This document shows positions 1 through 8,689 of a DNA stretch of 64,000 bases, piece after piece. Source of the stretch: Lachnospiraceae bacterium (GTDB lineage: Bacteria; Bacillota; Clostridia; Lachnospirales; Lachnospiraceae); the NCBI GenBank assembly GCA_017618075.1, contig JAFZUY010000025.1, positions 101,611-165,610 on the forward strand, written 5' to 3'. The notes beneath the pieces were generated by a model that made no database searches, was not told where the DNA came from, and saw only the letters and a list, made by a program, of their open reading frames with translations. The first letter of the stretch is position 1. Every line of letters begins with the position of its first letter. A program made the position numbers and the translations under genes.

Positions 1-558
1 AAACTTCTTTTCATAAAAGAAGCAAACGTTGAACTTCCTTCAAAGGTAATCCTCTATCAGTGTCTTCCCAAAGCCGACAAAATGGAAATGATAATCCAGA
101 AATGCGTGGAGCTCGGAGTAAGCGAGATAATTCCCGTGGCATCCAAAAGATGCGTGGTTAAACTCGACGACAAAAAGGCTTCATCCAAGATATCAAGATG
201 GCAGGCGATTGCCGAAGCTGCGGGAAAGCAGAGCAAACGCGCATATGTACCTTTAATCGGACAGGTTATTTCTTTTAAGGATGCCGTCAAAGATTCTGTC
301 AGAGCCGACGTTAAACTTATTCCTTATGAACTTGCCGAAGGAATGGAAGCTACCAAAGAGGCATTTGACACCATAAAAGAAGGCAAAACAATTGCAGTCT
401 TCATCGGGCCAGAGGGTGGATTCGACGAGAGTGAAATCGACGAAGCTGTAAACTCCGGTATAAAACCAATCTCTCTGGGCAGACGTATCCTTCGCACCGA
501 GACAGCAGGCATGACCGTACTGGCCTGGATCGGATATAAACTTGAAGTTGAAAACTGA
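1..558 (+). CDS. rsmE: 16S rRNA m3U1498 methyltransferase RsmE (5' end missing)
   Basis: Partial gene: the reading frame is open from base 1, so the N-terminus lies outside the window. Visible family signatures are LYQCLPKADKME near the cut edge, KCVELGVSEIIPVASKR, an IGPEGGF SAM-binding loop and the LGRRILRTETA motif near the C-terminus, which together form the SPOUT-knot core of RsmE. RsmE methylates N3 of U1498 of 16S rRNA in the assembled 30S subunit, using S-adenosylmethionine, in the cytoplasm. The first ATG in the window (82) is internal and not the start. A terminator follows, so this is probably the last gene of its operon. Confidence 0.93.
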   Translation, partial: KLLFIKEANVELPSKVILYQCLPKADKMEMIIQKCVELGVSEIIPVASKRCVVKLDDKKASSKISRWQAIAEAAGKQSKRAYVPLIGQVISFKDAVKDSVRADVKLIPYELAEGMEATKEAFDTIKEGKTIAVFIGPEGGFDESEIDEAVNSGIKPISLGRRILRTETAGMTVLAWIGYKLEVEN

Positions 559-578
559 AAAACAGACTTAAACAAAAT

Positions 579-608
579 AAATCCTGCCGGGCAGCCGGCG
601 GGATTTTT
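579..608 (+). terminator. Rho-independent terminator after rsmE
   Basis: An 11-bp GC-rich stem (AATCCTGCCGG pairing with CCGGCGGGATT, one G-T wobble) is followed by a short T run. It separates rsmE from the cysteine desulfurase gene. Confidence 0.8.
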
Positions 609-681
609 AGATTTATTTAATGGAAAAATAAGCGCTCTTATGGTATTATTTTTTTGGAAATCTGAAAAGGAAATATAAGTC

Positions 682-1836
682 ATGGAATGTTATCTTGACA
701 ATTCGGCCACAACGAAAGCTTTCGATGAAGTCATCGAAGCCGTAAAGTCCGAAATGAGCGAATATTACGGCAACCCCTCAAGCATGCATATAAAGGGTTT
801 TGAAGCCGAAAAGAAAATAAAAGAGACGACAAAAATAATCGCTTCCACCTTAAAGTGTGACGAGAGCGAAATTATATATACATCCGGCGGTACCGAAGCC
901 GACAATATGGCTTTAATCGGTATTGCGAGAGCTTATAAAAGAAGCGGAAAACATATCATCACTTCTTCGATAGAGCATGCTGCAATTCTTCAGAGTGCAG
1001 AGTTTCTTAAAGAAGAAGGCTATGAAATAACATATCTTTCAACCGATTCAAACGGTGTTGTGAACCTTGAAGAATTGGAAAATTCCATCAGGGAAGATAC
1101 AATTCTCGTTTCCGTAATGGGCGTAAACAACGAAATCGGTACCGTTGAACCGATTGAGAAAATATCCGAGATTATCAAAAAGAAAAATCCCGATACTCTT
1201 TTCCATGTGGATGCCGTACAGGCGTACGGAAAGATTAAACTCATTCCCAAGAAAATGGGTATTGATTTACTCAGTGTAAGCGGTCATAAAATACACGGTC
1301 CCAAGGGAATCGGTTTTCTTTATGTGTCTTACAAAATTAAAATCAAACCGATTATTTTCGGTGGCGGACAGCAAAAGAACATGCGAAGCGGTACCGAAAA
1401 TGTATGCGGTATCATGGGACTTGGCGCAGCGGTTAAAAAGATATTTGATAATTTCGACGAAGACACCTCACGCATGAGGGAACTTCGCGAAAGAATGATA
1501 AAAGGCCTTACAGAGTGCGAAGGCGTTACAATAAACGGTGCGGATTTTGAAAACAGTGCACCTCACATTGTCAGTGCTTCCGTAAAAGGTGTAAGAGCGG
1601 AAGTCTTACTTCATTCACTCGAAGAAAAGGGTATTTATATTTCTTCGGGCAGCGCCTGCGCATCCAACAAACCTGCGGTTTCGGCCACCTTAAAGGCCAT
1701 CGGCGTTGACAAGGACCTTCTTGATTCAACAGTCAGATTCAGTTTTTCGGTACTTACTACAAGAGACGAAATAGATTATGCACTTGAAAATTTCAAAGAA
1801 ACGATAGAAAAATTAAGGCTTTATGTAAGACGTTAA
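682..1836 (+). CDS. Cysteine desulfurase (NifS/IscS family)
   Basis: A 384-aa PLP-dependent class V aminotransferase that takes sulfur from L-cysteine onto its own cysteine as a persulfide. Visible residues are His99 in SIEHA (stacks on PLP), Asp177 in HVDAVQ, Lys203 in SGHKIHGPKG (Schiff base) and the catalytic Cys326 in SSGSACAS. Length is normal. ThiI lies 3 kb downstream with only two signalling genes between, so it is likely the dedicated sulfur donor for 4-thiouridine synthesis, as Bacillus NifZ is for ThiI. Donation to Fe-S assembly cannot be excluded, and no IscU-like gene is visible. It starts at an ATG after AAAAGGAAATATAAGTC. Confidence 0.92.
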   Translation: MECYLDNSATTKAFDEVIEAVKSEMSEYYGNPSSMHIKGFEAEKKIKETTKIIASTLKCDESEIIYTSGGTEADNMALIGIARAYKRSGKHIITSSIEHAAILQSAEFLKEEGYEITYLSTDSNGVVNLEELENSIREDTILVSVMGVNNEIGTVEPIEKISEIIKKKNPDTLFHVDAVQAYGKIKLIPKKMGIDLLSVSGHKIHGPKGIGFLYVSYKIKIKPIIFGGGQQKNMRSGTENVCGIMGLGAAVKKIFDNFDEDTSRMRELRERMIKGLTECEGVTINGADFENSAPHIVSASVKGVRAEVLLHSLEEKGIYISSGSACASNKPAVSATLKAIGVDKDLLDSTVRFSFSVLTTRDEIDYALENFKETIEKLRLYVRR

Positions 1837-1846
1837 AGGAGAGAGC

Positions 1847-3970
1847 ATGTTACCTTTTTCCACCACAATGGTGCTTAGTTTAATCGAATTTTTCTGCGTG
1901 GTTGTACTTCACGTTATATATGCGTTCGGCCATTTCGGAATTGAAGAAACGCTTCTTTCCGCAATAGGTTTTATTCCTATTCTTTTAACAGTACTTCTTT
2001 TCAGATTGGTCAAAAAAGAGTCGATTATCATCAGAGTGTTCTATATTTCCATGCTTATCGCAAGCTACTTTATTGCATGGAAAATTCAGACTCTCGGTAT
2101 GTTAATCATGGTTTATTTCGCCGGCGCATTAATGATTGCTTTGCACTCTAACCGAAAGCTCATGCTCGAGTATTCGATTGTATCCGCAGTTATTTTAATT
2201 GCAATGGCGATTTTCCAGATGGATGCAATCGACAAGGTCTGCCCTTCGCAGATTTATTACATTTACCTGATTCTGTATGCATTCGGTATGGTGACGTTAG
2301 TCTTTATGGCGAGCGGTATCAAAAATTACAAGCAGAAGATGGAAGAAAAACAGGTGGAAGCACAGAATGCTCTTGAAGCAAAAAGCAACTTCCTAGCAAA
2401 TATGTCCCATGAAATCAGAACGCCTATGAACGCAATCTGCGGTATGGCACAGCTTCTCTCCGAGAGAGAACTCGGGGATGAAGAGACTGAATATGTTGAG
2501 ACAATTCAGAAGTCCAGCGAGAGTCTTCTTTCAATTATCAACGAAATCCTCGACTTCTCCAAGATTGATTCCGGTAAGATGGAAATAAACGAAGAAGAAT
2601 ACCACTTCAATTCGCTTATCCACGATGTATTAAGTATCATCGAATTCAGACTAAAAGATAAATCAGTCAAGCTGATAACCGAGATTAATCCAAACATTCC
2701 AAGAATAATGATCGGTGATGAACTTCGTATCAGACAGATTTTAATCAACCTTTTAAACAACGCCGTAAACTTCACCCACCGAGGCAGCATTACTCTAAAA
2801 ATTGTCTGGGTTCCCCAGGGAATCGACAAGGGTGTCCTCGAAGTGGAAGTAAAAGATACAGGTATCGGTATTTCCGAAGAAAACATGGGCAAACTCTTCA
2901 AGGCCTTCGGACAGATTGATACCAGAAAAAACAGAAACGTTGAAGGTACAGGTCTTGGTCTTGCGATTTCCAAGAACTTACTTGAACTCATGGGCGGCGG
3001 TATCTGGGCAACCAGTACACCCGATTACGGTTCGACCTTCAGCTTCTCGCTTCCTCAGAAAGTTAAGGACGGAAGACCTTCGAACTATAAAAACGATCAC
3101 AATATCGTTGTCAGACAAAACGACGAATTTAAGATTTCCTTTAAGGCGCCTACTGCACGTGTAATGATTGTAGACGATAACAAGGTTAACCTTTTGGTTG
3201 CTTTTGAAATCATGAAAAGATTCGGCTTCGAAGCAACGACTATCGATAACGGCGCAGAAGCCTTTAACAGAATCGACGAACATCTTGTAACCTATGATAT
3301 TATTTTCATGGATCATATGATGCCTTTTATGGACGGTGTTGAAACCACCATGAAGATAAGAGCGCTGGATTCGCAGTATGCGAAAGAAATCCCCATCATT
3401 GCTCTTACCGCTAATGCAATAAAAGGAGTGGAAAAACAGTTCAAGGATGCGGGCATGAACGATTATCTTTCAAAGCCTATCCATGTCGATCAGTTAAACG
3501 ATATCTTAAAGAGATGGCTTCCTCTTGAAAAGCAGATTCGTGTTGTAGACGGCGAAGAAATGAAGCCCGTTCCTTCCAGCAACGCCAAGACAAAGGAACA
3601 GAGAGAAGAGGATATTCTTTTCTCAATCAAAGGCATCAATCCCGAGACAGGTATCAGAAACTGTGGCGGAAACAGAAATGTTTATATACAGATTCTGCGT
3701 ACTTTTTCATCGTCCAATCTTGCTGCCGGACTTGAGTCCTACTATGAAGATTCTGACTGGAAAAACTACGAGGTTATTGCTCATTCCGTAAAAGGAGCAT
3801 GCCGTAATATCGGTGCAAATGAAATCGGCGAAAAGGCTTACCAGCTTGAACTTGCAGGCAAAAAAGGCGATGAAACCTTCATCAGGGCAAACCACAATGA
3901 TTTCTTAAATGAATACAAAGAACTGATAAGTTCAATTACCAAAGCGATTATTACTCTTAACATACATTAA
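1847..3970 (+). CDS. Hybrid sensor histidine kinase with receiver and HPt domains
   Basis: A 707-aa membrane kinase that should autophosphorylate and relay phosphate internally. Six predicted membrane helices occupy about residues 1-157, then a short coiled linker, HisKA with His188 in MSHEIRTPMN, HATPase_c with an N box (QILINLLNNAVNF, about 297-309) and G boxes DTGIGIS and GTGLGLAIS, a receiver domain with acidic pair D443/D444 and acceptor Asp489 in FMDHMMPFMDG, and a C-terminal HPt domain with His646 in AHSVKGACRNIG. No extracellular sensor domain is seen, so the membrane block is the likely input. It begins 10 bp after the desulfurase. The partner is unknown; the LytTR regulator next door is a candidate, but a terminator separates them. 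Confidence 0.9.
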   Translation: MLPFSTTMVLSLIEFFCVVVLHVIYAFGHFGIEETLLSAIGFIPILLTVLLFRLVKKESIIIRVFYISMLIASYFIAWKIQTLGMLIMVYFAGALMIALHSNRKLMLEYSIVSAVILIAMAIFQMDAIDKVCPSQIYYIYLILYAFGMVTLVFMASGIKNYKQKMEEKQVEAQNALEAKSNFLANMSHEIRTPMNAICGMAQLLSERELGDEETEYVETIQKSSESLLSIINEILDFSKIDSGKMEINEEEYHFNSLIHDVLSIIEFRLKDKSVKLITEINPNIPRIMIGDELRIRQILINLLNNAVNFTHRGSITLKIVWVPQGIDKGVLEVEVKDTGIGISEENMGKLFKAFGQIDTRKNRNVEGTGLGLAISKNLLELMGGGIWATSTPDYGSTFSFSLPQKVKDGRPSNYKNDHNIVVRQNDEFKISFKAPTARVMIVDDNKVNLLVAFEIMKRFGFEATTIDNGAEAFNRIDEHLVTYDIIFMDHMMPFMDGVETTMKIRALDSQYAKEIPIIALTANAIKGVEKQFKDAGMNDYLSKPIHVDQLNDILKRWLPLEKQIRVVDGEEMKPVPSSNAKTKEQREEDILFSIKGINPETGIRNCGGNRNVYIQILRTFSSSNLAAGLESYYEDSDWKNYEVIAHSVKGACRNIGANEIGEKAYQLELAGKKGDETFIRANHNDFLNEYKELISSITKAIITLNIH

Positions 3971-4002
3971 TAAAAGCTTTTCTAAAAAGCGCCCGAATGG
4001 GC

Positions 4003-4030
4003 AACCGTCTTGTCAAAAGGCGGTTTTTTT
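4003..4030 (+). terminator. Terminator after hybrid kinase
   Basis: A 9-bp stem (AACCGTCTT with AAGGCGGTT, one wobble) around a short A-rich loop, followed by seven T. Its loop and 3' arm lie within the promoter of the next gene. Confidence 0.8.
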
Positions 4031-4038
4031 AGTATAAT
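4010..4038 (+). promoter_or_regulatory. Sigma-A promoter nested in the terminator
   Basis: TTGTCA (4010-4015), a 17-bp spacer and TATAAT (4033-4038) make a near-consensus housekeeping promoter for the LytTR regulator gene. The -35 lies in the loop and stem of the terminator just described. Confidence 0.7.
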
Positions 4039-4077
4039 TTAAAGGATGCAATAAGCATCGCCAAGGGGGAATTGAAA

Positions 4078-4788
4078 ATGTTCAAGGTTGCGATTTGCGA
4101 TGATGAAATGACATCATTGATGATTAACCAGGCACTTACCGAGCAGGTATTAGAAGAAGCAAATATCGAATATGAAATTACCACATTCGAAGACATGCAG
4201 TCCATGATTAAGGGAGTCTTGGATGATAATGCGGATTTTGATCTTCTTTTATCAGACATACTTGCGGTGGGAATGAACGGAATCGAAGCGGCTGAGGAAA
4301 TCAGAAGACTCGGTGATAAACTGCCGATAGTATTCATTTCTTCAACGGCTGAATTTGCTCTGGACGGATATCGTGTAAATGCACTCAGATATTTACAGAA
4401 GCCGGTACAGATAGACAAGTTAAAAGAAGCGATTCTCGAAGCGTATGCAGCCAAGGGTTCCAAGAAAAAAGAATATCTTTCTTTCCAGGTTGCAGACAGA
4501 TTTTACAAGGTCAACCTTGATGACATTGTGTATCTTGAGAGTATGGGAAGAGATACATACGTGGTTACCAAGACTGAGACAATCTGCGTTCATGCGAAGT
4601 TCTCCGATATGGAGCAGCAGGTTCCTTCAGACAGATTCGTCAGATGCCACAGATCATACATTATCAATCTGTCCGAAGTAAAGGACATAGCTAGATACAG
4701 ATTTTTAACTAAGAACGGTATAGAGATTCCGATCAGTCAGCTTCAGTATACCGACGTTAAAAAAGATTTTATAGAATTCGAGCAGTAA
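4078..4788 (+). CDS. LytTR-family response regulator
   Basis: A 236-aa cytoplasmic two-domain regulator. The N-terminal receiver (about 1-120) has the acidic pair in ICDDE and the acceptor Asp60 in LLLSDILA. The C-terminal LytTR DNA-binding domain has the conserved DDIVYLESMGRDTYV and RFVRCHRSYIIN stretches. This AgrA/VirR-type domain binds direct repeats, usually to control surface, virulence or bacteriocin genes. I chose the ATG at 4078, which sits 8 bp after AAGGGGGA; the in-frame TTG at 4072 is too close to that site. It has its own promoter, 7 bp separate it from thiI, and no paired LytS/AgrC-type kinase is adjacent. Confidence 0.9.
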   Translation: MFKVAICDDEMTSLMINQALTEQVLEEANIEYEITTFEDMQSMIKGVLDDNADFDLLLSDILAVGMNGIEAAEEIRRLGDKLPIVFISSTAEFALDGYRVNALRYLQKPVQIDKLKEAILEAYAAKGSKKKEYLSFQVADRFYKVNLDDIVYLESMGRDTYVVTKTETICVHAKFSDMEQQVPSDRFVRCHRSYIINLSEVKDIARYRFLTKNGIEIPISQLQYTDVKKDFIEFEQ

Positions 4789-4795
4789 AACAGTT

Positions 4796-5974
4796 ATGAC
4801 AGACACATATTTAATCAAGTACGGTGAGATTTTTTTAAAGGGCAAAAACAGATTTATTTTTGAAGATGCGCTCGTAAACAGAATTACCGAAGCTGTAGAA
4901 AAGGTAGAGGGAAGATTTAAGGTTTATAAATATCTTTCCAGAGTCTATGTAGAATGTAAAAGCGATTTTGACGAAGAAGAATTAATCGCTGCACTTAAAA
5001 AAGTATTCGGTATTACGGCAATATGTCCGGTTCGCGTACTTGAAGACAAGGGATTTGACGATCTAAAAGAGCAGCTCGTAAAATATGTGGCTGAAGTTCA
5101 TCCCGAAGCGAATTTTACTTTTAAGATGCTTTGCAAGAGAGCAAGAAAGAATTATCCGCTCAATTCACAGGAAATGAACTGTGCACTCGGAGAAGTGCTT
5201 CTTGACAGTTACCCTAATTTAAAAGTTAATGTACACAACCCTGATGTTCTTATTACCGTAGAGGTAAGAGAGCGTATTTATGTGTATTCAAAATCCATTC
5301 CCGGACCCGGCGGAATGCCTGTAGGTACCGCAGGAAAGGCAATGGTTCTTTTATCAGGAGGACTTGATTCGCCAGTTGCCGCATATATGATATCAAAGCG
5401 CGGCGTTAAGATAGAGGCGGTTTATTTCCATGCTCCTCCCTATACATCCGAGAGGGCTAAGGAAAAGGTCGTAGACCTGGCTAAAATTGTATCCGCATAC
5501 ACAGGTCCGATTAAACTTCACGTAATAAACTTCACGGATATTCAAATGGCGATATATCAGAAATGTCCGCCCGATGAGCTTACAATCATCATGAGAAGAT
5601 ACATGATGAGAATCGCAGAGCACATCGCTTTGGAAAACGGCTGTATGGGCCTTGTTACAGGTGAGAGCATAGGTCAGGTTGCAAGCCAGACAATGCAGTC
5701 TTTGATGTGTACCAACGAAGTCTGCGCGCTTCCCGTATACAGACCGCTTATCGCATTTGACAAACAGGATATAGTTGATATCTCCGAAAAGATTAATACC
5801 TACGAAACCAGCGTTCTTCCTTACGAAGACTGTTGTACGATATTCGTAGCGGAACATCCTGTCACAAAACCGATACCTTCCGTAATCGAAAAACACGAAC
5901 ACAATCTGGACGATTGTATCGATGAAATGTACAAGAAGGCAATCGAAGAGAGAGAAATAATAGAGATTAAATAA
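4796..5974 (+). CDS. thiI: tRNA 4-thiouridine synthetase ThiI
   Basis: A 392-aa enzyme that adenylates U8 of tRNA and replaces O4 with sulfur; in some bacteria it also serves thiamine synthesis. The order is NFLD-like N-terminus, THUMP RNA-binding domain (about 60-165) and PP-loop domain with SGGLDSP at 187-193. It ends without the C-terminal rhodanese domain of E. coli ThiI, so it is the shorter Gram-positive form that relies on a separate desulfurase, consistent with the NifS-type gene at 682. The start follows the LytTR stop by 7 bp with only a weak ribosome site, which suggests translational coupling. Confidence 0.95.
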   Translation: MTDTYLIKYGEIFLKGKNRFIFEDALVNRITEAVEKVEGRFKVYKYLSRVYVECKSDFDEEELIAALKKVFGITAICPVRVLEDKGFDDLKEQLVKYVAEVHPEANFTFKMLCKRARKNYPLNSQEMNCALGEVLLDSYPNLKVNVHNPDVLITVEVRERIYVYSKSIPGPGGMPVGTAGKAMVLLSGGLDSPVAAYMISKRGVKIEAVYFHAPPYTSERAKEKVVDLAKIVSAYTGPIKLHVINFTDIQMAIYQKCPPDELTIIMRRYMMRIAEHIALENGCMGLVTGESIGQVASQTMQSLMCTNEVCALPVYRPLIAFDKQDIVDISEKINTYETSVLPYEDCCTIFVAEHPVTKPIPSVIEKHEHNLDDCIDEMYKKAIEEREIIEIK

Positions 5975-5978
5975 AAAG

Positions 5979-6010
5979 TGGTGCCAGACCCCGCATGGAG
6001 CCTGGCACCT
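5979..6010 (+). repeat. GGTGCC-type inverted repeat, possible bidirectional terminator
   Basis: A perfect 8-bp outer stem (GGTGCCAG with CTGGCACC) lies between the convergent thiI and HPr-like genes. It has only a weak T run. A related imperfect hairpin beginning GGTGCCTGAC occurs at 60058, so it may be a small dispersed repeat as well as a terminator. Confidence 0.55.
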
Positions 6011-6078
6011 TTAACTAAAAAGAAAAAAGCAACACAGTGAACTGCATTGCTTTAAACTCAACTTACTTGATTATCTGA

Positions 6079-6309
6079 TTAAACGATGTAAGGTGCAAGT
6101 ACCTTTAATACCTCGTCGCAATCATTCTCGGCATGAATGTTAAGCTCGATGTTCTTAGATAAGTCAAGGGAGAAAATACCCATGATTGACTTAGCATCGA
6201 TTACATATCTTCCGGATACAAGATCGAAATCATAATCAAATTTAGTAATATCATTAACAAATGCTTTTACCTTATCGATTGAGTTTAAAGAAATTGTAAC
6301 TGTCTTCAT
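6079..6309 (-). CDS. HPr-like protein lacking the phosphocarrier histidine
   Basis: A 76-aa protein with the HPr fold signature: a C-terminal half containing AKSIMGIFSLDLSK, in which Ser41 is the counterpart of regulatory Ser46. The usual IHARPA active site is replaced by SIDKVKAF, with Asp12 at the His15 position, so it cannot carry PTS phosphate. It is therefore closer in concept to Bacillus Crh, an HPr-kinase target acting in carbon catabolite control, than to HPr. It is transcribed alone, facing away from mtaB, from its own promoter with an AAGGAGG site (6319-6325). No HPr kinase or PTS gene is in the window, so a role through Ser41 phosphorylation is inference. Confidence 0.8.
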   Translation of the reverse strand: MKTVTISLNSIDKVKAFVNDITKFDYDFDLVSGRYVIDAKSIMGIFSLDLSKNIELNIHAENDCDEVLKVLAPYIV

Positions 6310-6365
6310 GTTGAATAACCTCCTTTATACTGTTTCTACCTGTGATTATTTCCAATCACGAGTTT

Positions 6366-6394
6366 ATAATATGGTATATGGAAAGAAAAGTCAA
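6366..6394 (-). promoter_or_regulatory. Promoter of the HPr-like gene
   Basis: On the minus strand, TTGACT, 17 bp and TATTAT fit a sigma-A promoter. The same AT-rich segment carries a plus-strand TATAAT (6365-6370) that may serve mtaB, so the two divergent promoters overlap. Confidence 0.65.
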
Positions 6395-6427
6395 TTACAA
6401 AAAGTGCCGAAAATAAAGGGTCAAAAA

Positions 6428-7792
6428 ATGAGAACTATAGCATTTCATAACCTAGGCTGTAAGGTGAATTCATACGAGACGGATGCAATGGCACAAAAAT
6501 GTATCGAAAAAGGATACAAAATTGTCGACTTTGAACAAAAAAGTGACATTTATGTGGTAAATACATGCTCCGTAACAAACATTGCAGACCGAAAAAGTCG
6601 TCAAATGTTACATAAAGCCAAAAAACAAAATCCCGATTCCGTAGTGGTTGCGGTGGGCTGTTTCGTGCAGGCAAATCCCGAAGAAGCAGCCAGGGACGAA
6701 GCTATCGATTTAATAGTCGGCAACAACAAGAAGAAGGATTTGTTTGAAATTCTCGAAGAGTATTTAAAACAAAAAAACGACAGCAAGGATTTGCAGGGTA
6801 CTACAATCACGGATGTACATCACTGCGATTATGAAGAGTTAAAAATCAACAAGAGCGAAGAGCATTCGCGTGTATTCGTAAAGATTCAGGACGGGTGCGA
6901 CAGATACTGTACATACTGCATTATTCCGTATGTCAGAGGCAATTTAAGATCGAGAAAACCCGAAGATGTGGTAAGAGAGATTGAAGAAATAGCCGCTAAC
7001 GGCTACAGAGAAGTGGTTATCACCGGAATTCATCTCTCGTCCTACGGAAAGGACTTCCTAAAAGACGGAAAACCCTCTCTGGACTACACCGGTAATGCCG
7101 ATTATTTAATAGACCTCCTAAAAGATATAAACGAAATCGAAGGCATAGACAGAATAAGAATCGGTTCATTTGAGCCGATGATTCTCTCCGAAGATTTTGT
7201 TGCGAAGTTAAGTAAGATATCAAAACTTTGCCCGCATTTTCATATATCACTTCAGTCAGGGTGTGACACCGTGCTTAAGCGCATGAACAGACATTATAAT
7301 ACCGAGCAGTTTTATGAGAAAACGGTTCTTTTACGAGAGTATTTCCCCGGCTGTGCATTAACAACAGATGTTATAGTAGGTTTCCCGGGCGAGACGGAAG
7401 AGGAATTCAGGGAAACTTACGAATACCTAACGAAGATTAAATTCTTCGAAACGCATATCTTCCCTTACTCAAGAAGAAAAGGCACTGTTGCAGACAGAAT
7501 GCCCGGTCAGCTTACAATGAATGAGAAAAAGGAACGTGTATCCAAACTTCTTGAGCTTGATGCTAAACTTTCGAGAGAATACAGGGAAAGCAAGCTTAAT
7601 GCCACTGACAACATCATCATTGAGGAAATTAAAAACATAGACGGAAAAAATTATTATGTCGGCCACACACCTGAATATGTTATGGTGGCACTTAAGGAAG
7701 ACGAGGCACTAAGTAAATTAGTCGGTCGGACAGTAAAAGTTAAGCTTGATAAAATGCTTACCGATGAAGTGGTAATTGGAGAAAAACTATGA
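6428..7792 (+). CDS. mtaB: tRNA t6A37 methylthiotransferase MtaB
   Basis: A 454-aa radical-SAM enzyme that converts t6A37 to ms2t6A in tRNAs reading ANN codons. Domains in order: N-terminal UPF0004/MTTase domain starting FHNLGCKVNSYETDA with its three cluster cysteines, radical-SAM core with CDRYCTYCIIPYVRG (CxxxCxxC), and a C-terminal TRAM-like domain. The LGCKVN motif distinguishes MtaB from MiaB and RimO. The frame is open upstream to 6308, but the ATG at 6428 has AAAGGG 7 bp before it and gives the normal N-terminus. The stop overlaps the next gene by 4 bp, so the 102-aa membrane protein is probably co-transcribed. Confidence 0.93.
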   Translation: MRTIAFHNLGCKVNSYETDAMAQKCIEKGYKIVDFEQKSDIYVVNTCSVTNIADRKSRQMLHKAKKQNPDSVVVAVGCFVQANPEEAARDEAIDLIVGNNKKKDLFEILEEYLKQKNDSKDLQGTTITDVHHCDYEELKINKSEEHSRVFVKIQDGCDRYCTYCIIPYVRGNLRSRKPEDVVREIEEIAANGYREVVITGIHLSSYGKDFLKDGKPSLDYTGNADYLIDLLKDINEIEGIDRIRIGSFEPMILSEDFVAKLSKISKLCPHFHISLQSGCDTVLKRMNRHYNTEQFYEKTVLLREYFPGCALTTDVIVGFPGETEEEFRETYEYLTKIKFFETHIFPYSRRKGTVADRMPGQLTMNEKKERVSKLLELDAKLSREYRESKLNATDNIIIEEIKNIDGKNYYVGHTPEYVMVALKEDEALSKLVGRTVKVKLDKMLTDEVVIGEKL

Positions 7793-8097
7793 AATATTCC
7801 AAAGATGAAGCCTTGGATGAAATCATGAAACGAGGCAAAATAATTAAAAAGAAACATGATAAAAGAAACACAGTCATTCTGTCTTCTGCGACCGCTTTGT
7901 CGGCATTTCTTCTTGTAATCACAGTCAGCATTTTTGCGGGCGGCGGAAGTGCGGGGACATATTCGGCTTATGGTTCTTTTGTGCTTAACAACGATTCCAT
8001 TCAGTATGTAGTGGAAGCACTGGCAACGTTTTTATTCGGATCTCTTATAACGGTTGTTATATACAGAATCCGCAATTCGAGATATACCAAGAGATAA
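7789..8097 (+). CDS. Small two-TM protein, candidate anti-sigma factor (copy 1)
   Basis: A 102-aa protein I do not recognise by name. It has a charged cytoplasmic head (about 1-28, MKYSKDEALDEIMKRGK), membrane helix 1 (about 29-51), an outside loop with AGTYSAYGSFVL, and membrane helix 2 (about 75-95) ending in basic residues. A clear paralogue lies at 11909 (shared KDEAL-EI-KRG-KI head and SAYGSF loop). It starts in the mtaB stop and is followed 13 bp later by an ECF sigma factor gene. Position and topology suggest an anti-sigma factor or a PrsW substrate, but no ZAS-type zinc motif is present. The function is inferred only. Confidence 0.8.
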   Translation: MKYSKDEALDEIMKRGKIIKKKHDKRNTVILSSATALSAFLLVITVSIFAGGGSAGTYSAYGSFVLNNDSIQYVVEALATFLFGSLITVVIYRIRNSRYTKR

Positions 8098-8110
8098 GGC
8101 GGAGTAAGTT

Positions 8111-8689
8111 ATGCCCGAAACAGACGGACAACTTTATTTAAAATACGTAAAAGAGAACGATACCGAAGCCTTTCGACAGGTATATGAGAAATACCGCGAC
8201 TCTTTGATTCTTTTCTTAAACGGAATTGTCGGAAATATCGATGATGCGGAAGAACTGATGATGGATACTTTTGCAATCCTTTCATCGAGAACGGTCAGGT
8301 ACAAGGAAAAAGAGGAAGCAGGCTTTAAGACATGGCTTTACGCGATAGCGAAAAACCGTGCAAAAATGTTCTTAAGGAAACACAAAACCATGTTTCAGCT
8401 TCCCGAAGACGACGAGATGAATTCGGAAGAATTATCTGATAATACAGATGCATCACCTGAAGAATCGCTCATAAAAGAGGAGCAAAACAAGGAACTCTAT
8501 ACGGCGCTTGAGAGTCTGGATTCGGACACAAGGCAGGTAATATACTTAATTTATTTTGAAGGTCTAAAACCGCCCGAAATAAGCCGTATCATGAAGAAAA
8601 ACATCAAACAGATATACAATATGACAGCACGAGGAAAGACCGCACTAAAAGATACTTTGGAAAGGAGGGGATATTCATGGGATATGTAA
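8111..8689 (+). CDS. ECF-type RNA polymerase sigma factor
   Basis: A 192-aa sigma-70 family protein with only regions 2 and 4. Region 2 spans about residues 15-60 (AFRQVYEKYRDSL, then DDAEELMMDTF). An acidic linker follows (about 100-125), then region 4 (about 130-185, LDSDTRQVIYLIYFEGL with the helix-turn-helix PPEISRIMKKNIKQIYN). ECF factors direct RNA polymerase to envelope-stress or surface genes and are usually held by a membrane anti-sigma factor. The neighbours are all membrane proteins, including a PrsW-family protease, so the locus looks like a complete signalling module. RBS GGCGGAG precedes the ATG. The target promoter is unknown. Confidence 0.9.
   Translation: MPETDGQLYLKYVKENDTEAFRQVYEKYRDSLILFLNGIVGNIDDAEELMMDTFAILSSRTVRYKEKEEAGFKTWLYAIAKNRAKMFLRKHKTMFQLPEDDEMNSEELSDNTDASPEESLIKEEQNKELYTALESLDSDTRQVIYLIYFEGLKPPEISRIMKKNIKQIYNMTARGKTALKDTLERRGYSWDM

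Noticed and set aside
6308-6427. Longer MtaB start at 6308
   Set aside because: The extra region overlaps the divergent promoter and lacks a ribosome site; the family N-terminus begins at 6428.
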